Shown here: positions 56,522-64,000 of the stretch, in pieces
Position numbering within the stretch: the first letter of the stretch is position 1
How the letters are laid out: the number at the start of each line of letters is the position of its first letter
Made by a program: the position numbers and the translations under genes
Notes under the pieces: model-generated
The model's input: the letters and a program-made list of their open reading frames with translations, nothing else
The model's database searches: none
Told to the model about the DNA's origin: nothing
Origin: Urechis unicinctus
Taxonomy: Eukaryota; Annelida; Polychaeta; Xenopneusta; Urechidae
Length of the DNA: 64,000 nucleotides
NCBI GenBank assembly: GCA_034190875.2
Contig: CM067350.1
Span: 25,824,929 to 25,888,928, forward strand
Direction of reading: 5' to 3'

Positions 56522-59111
56522 AACAAGAGGCCCATGGGAGCCATGTGGGAACTTGGCGAACTGCATCCAAATAATTGCAACATTTTCAGAACCGGGCCAC
56601 AATTGACCAAAATCGGCCAAAAGTTACCAAAGTTATCATGGTGATCAAATTTTCGAGTGCGGGCTACGGGGCGAAATATGCACAATTTATCATGACAATT
56701 GATATGAACAATTGGCCAATAAATCATGCTACAAGGAACTATAAATCTTTTTAAAGTCGCACCATACGTTAGGGTGATATCAAGGATTGAGGCAAGGTTA
56801 TCATGACCGGAAGTGACATCATCGACATCCACAATATTTAAGGATACGTCTTAGTATGTCTCGGAGAACATGTAAACCAATTTTTAGTTCTATAGGACAT
56901 TTATTGGTTGTTTTATACGCGTTCGAAATATTCATCAAACTATTGTTGCCATTTGGACTGATCCCTCGATTTTTCGACCTTAGACGCCTGGGAAAACCGT
57001 GGGTTGGATGGCATCATATGTCAATAGAGGTACACAATGGTGTAAAATTTGTAACAATCCGACCATTATTAGCGGAGTTATTCGAGATACTAGTTTTTCA
57101 CTTTTTCGTTGACAACTATCTTATTTTTGGTCATGGTCAAAACAAAACTTATCGGTTCTGCGTATCATTGCCGCCTATCGATTGAAGAATAAAGAAATAA
57201 AAAAATTGTAGTATTGTCAACCAATTTTTATTAGCAACGGTTATGTAGGTCCGTATCCAAGAGGGTGACGGGTGAATCGGACAATACCCCACACTCAGCC
57301 TCAGTATTTTCGCTCATATGCCAAATTTATCCTTTAATCATGGTCAGAATGGCAGTGTATGCTAGAAGATCTGCTTAGCTCATTTCAGATAATCCCTACA
57401 TTAATTCCTAGTAACGGGTCTGAAGTTTACAATTACATTACACTTTCAGAATTTTAAGGTGTTTTAATATCAAATTATTATGCCCGTATATATTAAGCAG
57501 TGAATGCGATTGGCCAAGATTACTAGGCGAATACAATTTCGCGATATTAACAATAGTCTCATGGTAAGTTAAGAATTGAGTTAGCCGCGGACGGTGGTAA
57601 TATAAATTTATACCGGCGGCGTGCACAGCTAGAATTGGGTGGGCTTCCATAAAACTGTTTTCCGGGTTCATGATAGTATTAATAAGTTTCGCGGCGTGCC
57701 ATAGTTGCCGCGTAAATGTCGTAATAATCGGACATTGGACTGGTCCGTATTGCTGCTTGCCGGCTTTACGCAAAGCGAGCTGGCAGCAGCGGTGACCTTT
57801 GTGAAACTATCAACCTTAAACATTCATTCAGAAGCCAAACAACATTAAGCAATAAAAAATCCGTATCAACCTATAATTAACAAAATTACTATGGATTTAT
57901 CAATCATGTTGAGCGTTTAGCTGTTGTTGGCACCTGTAATACTTATTATTCAAATATGACAATGCATGCTAGTGTGCTAGGCCGCGTGGCGTAGCGGCAA
58001 TGTTTTAGACTTCCATGCCAGAGGCCGGTGTTCAAATACAGCACACGGACATAATTTTTTTTCCGAATTTTCGTGCCACAACAATTATTTCATCTAATTT
58101 CAATAGAACACGATTCGTGCTGTCGATGACAACAGCTGAGCAGATTTTTATGATTATAGAACTGATATTTACGATTTTATTAGCAATCGAAAATTTGACG
58201 AAAATTGACTGAGTGAAATTTGTTTTTTCAACTCAACGCGCTTTGAAAACGACGAATATTTTGATAGCGTATGTCAATTATCAAAGGTTAGTAACTGTGT
58301 CAGCTTTTAGATAATGGTAATTTTGTTACGATCGGACGATAATTAGTGAATTTATTGCGAAATTAAAACGTTGAGAGATTTTGGATACCAGAAATTTTCG
58401 ACCTGCTACAATTTTTTTAACAATGCATTATTTACAACTAAGTATATTTAGAAAAAGTTTACAATTACATTACACTTTCAGAATATCTAAACTGTTTAAC
58501 AATGGAACTCTAAAGTATGGACATATTGAGCATTGAACTTGTGTCATTTTTTGAAAACTTTGATGCTTTCGTGACCGGAAGTGACGTCATCGACATTCAT
58601 GATATTTTAGGATACGTCTTGGTATGTTGCGGAGAACATGTGAACCAAATTTTATTACCATCGGACATGTATTGACGGTTTTATAGGCGCTCAAAATATT
58701 CTGGAAACTTTTGTTGCCATTTGGACCGATACCACGTTTTTTCGACCTTAGGCGCTCGGGAAAACCATTGGTTGGATCGCCGTATAAGTATTTAGAAAAA
58801 GTTTGCAATTTGAATGAGCTACACGATGGTGTAAAGTTTGTAACGATCCGACCATTAATAACGGAGTTATTCGAGATACTAGTTTTTCACTTATTCGATG
58901 ACCTTGACCTTACTTTTGGGTCAAGGTCAAAACGAAACCTCTCGGTTCTGCGCATCACTGACGCCTAACGATGGGTGAAGAAAAAATTGGAAAATTTCCA
59001 AAATTGCGACCTGTATCGCGAAACAAAAAATTGTTTACAAACAAACATCCCACAAACAAACTTACAAACCGGGGTGATCGCCATAACTTGGCGATCCGAA
59101 ATCGCCAAGTT
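56522..59111 (+). mobile_element. HINE-like element, type 4 (higher-order repeat copy 2)
   Basis: 2.59 kb. Its 3' half matches 42250-44045 more closely than 52140-53411, so it switched lineage relative to copy 1. tRNA-like module 57980, ETS/CRE 58575, hairpin 59085-59111 (stem GGCGAT/ATCGCC). Confidence 0.85.
57980..58050 (+). other. tRNA-like module 11
   Basis: A box intact; B box GTGTTCAAATAC with one change, the same as module 7. ACATAA and eight T follow. Confidence 0.6.
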
Positions 59112-60570
59112 AACAAGAGGCACATGGGAACATGTGGGAACTTGGCGAACTGCATCTAATTAATTGGAGAGATTTTCAGAATGGGGCCTTAATTGACCAA
59201 AATGAAATTTTCCTGATGCAGTTGGTAAAGTTCCCCCATGTACCCTTGGGTCTCTAGGTGATGTAGCGCGGGAGGCGCTGCGATTTGACCTGATTCCCGC
59301 AGCCAGCCGCTTCTCTCAAGCCGCGCGCTGGGCCGCTCGGGATTCCTTTGTTCTGCGCGACAGGGCGGCTGCAGTGAAGAGCCAGCAGAATTGACACCCA
59401 CTGTACTTCAAACTTACTTTGTGAGAAAACTGTTGGATATTTAGAGCTGAAAATTATACACATTGTTCAGAATTGAATGGGCTTCCTTCTCGAGCAAACC
59501 AATTCACGATACGACCATTCACGACAGAGAAACGACGCGATAACTTCAGATTTCAGTCGAATTATAACTTTGATTCGTTCGTGACCGGAAATGACGTCAG
59601 CGACTTCCCTAAAAGAATTATAATTCGGTTGACGCTCTCCATGGTAACATTCGAACCAAGTTTTATGATCCTCGAACGAATATTGTCGATTTTATAAGCG
59701 ATCGAAAAAAAATTGCCAATTTTAGCTGTTTTCCGAACTTTTACCGGCGATTCGTGAGAAAACTACGCATAATTCCTGCTGGTACAATGCGTACGAAATG
59801 TTACTCGAAAAGTAACCTTCAAATTCATGTTTAAATTTTCAAAATCGACCCAGTAGTATTAAACATATTGGGGTGTTAATGCATTTGGGGGTCACTTTTT
59901 AACTTTAAGCTCAGTTTGTGAGAAAACTATAAGACATAAACAATTAGATGAATAAGTTTCAAGTTCGGAAGTGTATGGGCTACCTTTAGGTGCAAACATT
60001 TTTACGATACGACCATTAACGACGGAGTAGTGACGCAATAACTTTCGATTGCCCAGCTAAATAACGTTGTTTTGCTCGTAACCGGAAGTGACGTCATCGA
60101 CATAAAAAAAAACACTTATCTTCTGATAGCCAGTGATTCTGTGAACATTCGACCCAATTTTCATGACCATCCATCGAATATTGTTGAAGTTATAAGCGAT
60201 TGAAAAATGTGGTAAAACACTACCACAAATTTTCGAGTGGGGGCTACGGGGCGAAATATGCATATTTTTTCATGATATTTGATATGGAAAGTTGGCGAAT
60301 AAATCAGGCTACAAGGAACTGTAAACTTTTTAAAAATCACACCATAGGTTAAGATGATATGAAGGATTGAAAATTCACAATGTGACCTTGACCTTAATAT
60401 AAGGTCAAGGTCAAAACAAAACCTCTCGGTTCTGCGCATCATTGGTCCCAACCATTTAAAAAAAAAAAATCTGAAAAATTTCAAAAATTGCGACCTGTAT
60501 CGCGAAACAAAAAAAGTGTTACAAACATCCGGACATACATACATACATACATACATACATACATACAAAC
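59112..60570 (+). mobile_element. HINE-like element, type 2 (higher-order repeat copy 3), hairpin replaced by microsatellite
   Basis: AACAAGAGGCACATGGG start; ETS/CRE 60082. The 3' end is a run of about nine ACAT tetranucleotides (60534-60570) running straight into the next 5' start, with no hairpin. Close to 37707-39184. Confidence 0.83.
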
Positions 60571-62067
60571 ATACGAGATGCCCATGAGGACATGGGTGAA
60601 CTTGGCTAACAGTGTCGGAAACTTTTTAAAATTTCAATATTGACCCAAAATTGACCAAGTTACTCAAGATTTATCGATAAACTATGATTCAGAGGCTGAC
60701 ACAAGGAAAAGCATATTTTCGTATTTAATAGTACCGCGGCCTGCCGTACTCGCCGCACCACGCGCATCCCGAGCCGAGAGCAGATTCCTTTGTTCAGCGC
60801 GGGAGGCAGGCTGTTGTAAACAAGCCAGCGCCGAGCCATCAGAAATGACACCCACTGTACTTCAAACTTACTTAATGAGAGAACTGTCATATATTTTGAG
60901 CAGAAATTTTACACCTATGTTCAGAATTGAATGGGCTTCCTTCGAGCGCAGACAAATTCACGATACGACCATTAACGACGGACGAACGACGCTATAACTT
61001 CAGATTTGAGTACCGTTTTTGCTTTGATTCCTTCGAAACCGGAAGTGACGCAACCGATATCAATAAATTTTGCGGATTAGATTCGCGCTGTTCATGTCAA
61101 CATCTGATTTAATTTTTATGACTATTGAACTGATATTTACGATTTTATTAGCAATCGAAAATTTGACGAAAATTTACTGAGTGAAATTTGCTTTTTCAAC
61201 TCAACGCGCTTTGAAAAGGACAATTATATTGATAGCATATGTCAATATTAAAGTTTGGTAATTTCATCAGCTTTCAGAAAATGTAAATTTTGTTACGATC
61301 GGACCATAATTGATGAATCTATTGCGAAATTAAAAAGTTTAGAGATTTTGGCTACCAGAAATTTTCGACCTGCTACGATTTTTTTTTATGATGCATTATT
61401 TACAACTAAGTATATTTAGAAAAAGTTTACAATTACATTACACTTTCAGAATATGTTGACTGTATTGATATTTAACTGTAAAGCATGGACATATTGAGCA
61501 TTGAACTTGTGTCATTTTTTATAAACTTTGATGCTTTAGTGACCGGAAGTGACGTCATCGACATTCATGAAATCTATGGATCCGACTAAAGCTGTCATGG
61601 AGCACTTGTGACCCAATTTTTGTCATTATCGGACATGTATTGACGGTTTTATAGGCGCTAAAAATATTCATGAAACTTATGTTGTCATTCTGACCGATAC
61701 CACGATTATTCGACCTGGGGAGCTTGGGAAAACCGTTGGTTGGATCGCCGTATATGACATTAGAAAAAGTTTGCAATTAGAATGAGCTACACGATGATGT
61801 AAATTATGTAACAATCCGACCATTATTAACGGAGTTATTTGAGATACTAGTTTTTCACTTATTCGATGACCTTGACCTTAGTTTTAAGTCAAGGTCAAAA
61901 CAAAACATCTCGATTCTGCGCATTATTCATGCCAAGCGAATGAAGAAAAAATCAATTGAAAATATTGCAAATTGCGACCTGTATCGCGAAACAAAAATTG
62001 TTTACAAACAAACAAACATACAAACGCGACTGACCAACGTAACTTGGCGTTATGATTACGCCAAGTT
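60571..62067 (+). mobile_element. HINE-like element, type 3 (higher-order repeat copy 3)
   Basis: ATACGAGATGCCCATGAGG start, TAGTACCGCGGCCTGCCG head, ETS/CRE 61543, AGGTCA palindrome about 61868, hairpin 62041-62067. A second leader with its own hairpin (62090-62116, stem GGCGTT/AACGCC) follows. Confidence 0.84.
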
Positions 62068-62116
62068 AACAAACCGGACCGATCGCCATAACTTGGCGTT
62101 CCGAAAACGCCAAGTT
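62068..62116 (+). repeat. Solo 3' end: leader plus hairpin
   Basis: ACAAACCGGACCGATCGCCAT followed by a hairpin with a CCGAA loop, different from the hairpin directly upstream. Same arrangement as at 27414-27462 and 41052-41094. Confidence 0.75.
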
Positions 62117-64000
62117 AACAATTGACCAAAATCGGCCAAAAGTTACCTAAGTTATCATGGTTATCAAATTTTCGAGTGCGGACTACGGGGCGAAATATGC
62201 ACAATTTATCATGACAATTGATATGAACAATTGGCCAATAAATCATGCTACAAGGAACTATAAATCTTTTTAAAGTCGCACCATACATTAGGGTGATATC
62301 AAGGATTGAGGCAAGGTTATCATGACCGGAAGTGACGTCATCGACATCCACAATATTTAAGGATACGTCTTAGTATGTCTCGGAGAACATGTAAAACATT
62401 TTTTTTAGTACTATAGGACATTTATTGGTTGTTTTATACGCGTTCGAAATATTCATCAAACTATTGTTGCCATTTGGACTTATCCCTCGATTTTTCGACC
62501 TTAGACGCCTGCGAAAACCGTGGGTTGGATGGCATCATATGTCAATAGAGGTACACAATGGTGTAAAATTTGTAACAATCCGACCATTATTAGCGGAGTT
62601 ATTCGAGATACTAGTTTTTCACTTTTTCGTTGACAACCATCTTATTTTTGGTCATTGTCAAAAGAAAACTTATCGGTTCTGCGTATCATTGCCGCCTATC
62701 GATTGAAGAATAAAGAAATTAAAAAAATTGTAGTATTGTCAACCAATTTTTATTAGCAACGGTTATGTAGGTCCGTATCCAAGAGGGTGACGGGTGAATC
62801 GGACAATACCCCCCACTCAGCCTCAGTATTTTCGCTCATATGCCAAATTTATCCTTTAATCATGGTCAGAATGGCAGTGTATGCTAGAAGATCTGCTTAG
62901 CTCATTTCAGATAATCCCTACATTAATTCCTAGTAACGGGTCTGAAGTTTACAATTACATTACACTTTCAGAATTTTAAGGTGTTTTAATATCAAATTAT
63001 TATGCCCGTATATATTAAGCAGTGAATGCGATTGGCCAAGATTACTAGGCGAATACAATTTCGCGATATTAACAATAGTCTCATGGTAAGACAAGAATTG
63101 AGTTAGCCGCGGACGGTGGTAATATAAATTTATACCGGCGGCGTGCACAGCTAGAATTGGGTGGGCTTCCATAAAACTGTTTTCCGGGTTCATGATAGAT
63201 TGACATTGATTTAGCTGGCAAAAAGAAATTAATAATATATTAATAAGTTTCGCGGCGTGCCATAGTTGCCGCGTAAATGTCGTAATAATCGGACATTGGA
63301 CTGGTCCGTATTGCTGCTTGCCGGCTTTACGCAAAGCGAGCTGGCAGCAGCGGTGACCTTTGTGAAACTATCAACCTTAAACATTCATTCAGAAGCCAAA
63401 CAACATTAAGCAATAAAAAATCCGTATCAACCTATAATTAACAAAATTATTATGAATTTATCAATCATGTTGAGTGTTTAGCTGTTGTTGGCACCTGTAA
63501 TACTTATTATTCATATATGACAATGTATGCTAGAGTGCTAGGCCGCGTGGCGTAGCGGCAATGTTTTAGACTTCCATGCCAGAGGCCGGTGTTCAAATCC
63601 AGTACACGGACATAATTTTTTTTCCCAATTTTCGTGCCACAACAATTATTTCATCTAATTTCAATAGAACACGATTCGTGCTGTCGATGACAACAGCTGA
63701 GCAGTTTTTTATGACTATAGAACTGATATTTACGATTTTATTAGCAATCGAAAATTTGACGAAAATTGACTGAGTGAAATTTGTTTTTTCAACTCAACGC
63801 GCTTTGAAAACGACGAATATTTTGATAGCATATGTCAAATCCTTTTTCGACCTGCTACCATTTTTTTAACAATGCTTCCATTTAACAACTAAGTATATGT
63901 AGAAACAGTTTACCATTAACCTTACATTTCAGAATATCTAAACTGTTTTACAAAATGGACCTCTAAAGTATGGACATATTGAGCATTGAACTTGTGTCAT
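62117..64000 (+). repeat. HINE-like unit, type 4 (higher-order repeat copy 3), runs off window
   Basis: 5' end truncated (starts in ATTGACCAAAATCGGCC). ETS/CRE 62326, tRNA-like module 63541. From about 63840 the copy becomes patchy, with a deletion (TCAAATCC joined to TTTTTCGACCTGC) and clustered mismatches, up to the window end. Confidence 0.82.
63541..63611 (+). other. tRNA-like module 12
   Basis: A and B boxes intact; ACATAA and eight T follow. Confidence 0.65.

Noticed and set aside
19865..63773. Recurring open frames of 60-138 codons on both strands of the array (for example those starting MQTFS, MPEAG, MDVDDVTSG, MRKAGKQQ)
   Set aside because: They recur because the DNA repeats. They are open on both strands with no domain, are broken by indels between copies, and some run across the tRNA-like module or the hairpin.

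Overview
The window looks like an AT-rich metazoan nuclear contig, probably from a marine invertebrate. There are no operons or bacterial signals. The only real coding capacity is a eukaryotic rolling-circle transposon, and almost everything else is interspersed or tandem repeat. The motif ACAAGAGGCCCATGGG that starts many of the repeats resembles, from memory, a motif common in bivalve DNA. I could not check this, so the phylum is left open.

Layout. 1-1935: end of one repeat unit of the family that fills the right half of the window, plus the start of another. 2580-5070: about four diverged copies of a ~0.58 kb tandem repeat. 5704-5842: a small MITE-like element with perfect 13-bp inverted ends. 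7856-8420: a minisatellite. 8640-16170: a Helentron-type Helitron. Its protein is read in seven overlapping segments: N-terminal arginine/glutamate-rich tandem repeats, a Cys-rich domain, an OTU cysteine protease, a HUH/two-tyrosine Rep, a Pif1-like SF1 helicase and an AP-type (EEP) endonuclease. Six frame changes separate the segments. 16165-19480: mostly unrecognised AT-rich DNA with a duplicated exon-like cassette and a short tandem repeat.

From about 19480 to the end, about 44 kb is essentially a head-to-tail array of non-autonomous elements with several body types. All share one 3' end: an ETS/CRE-bearing or related body, a palindromic pair of AGGTCA direct repeats, a GCGACCTGTATCGCG block, a CAAACAT-type microsatellite and a terminal hairpin with AACTTGGCG/CGCCAAGTT arms. 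They share one 5' end, (A)CAAGAGGCCCATGGG, or the variant ACGAGATGCCCATGAG. One 2.6 kb element has inserted in inverted orientation into another copy. Comparing it with uninterrupted copies in the same window shows no target-site duplication. With the 3' hairpin, the 9-bp subterminal inverted repeat and the tandem arrangement, this points to rolling-circle (Helitron/Helentron, HINE-like) mobility. From 47.67 kb onward the body types follow the order 2-3-4 three times with a ~5.74 kb period, a higher-order repeat like that of a satellite.

The array also carries twelve copies of a tRNA-like module with A and B boxes (one has lost its B box) and an immediate T-run, and 19 perfect copies of CCGGAAGTGACGTCA (ETS plus CRE). 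The many 60-138-residue open frames in the array recur only because the DNA repeats. I found no host gene that I can support.
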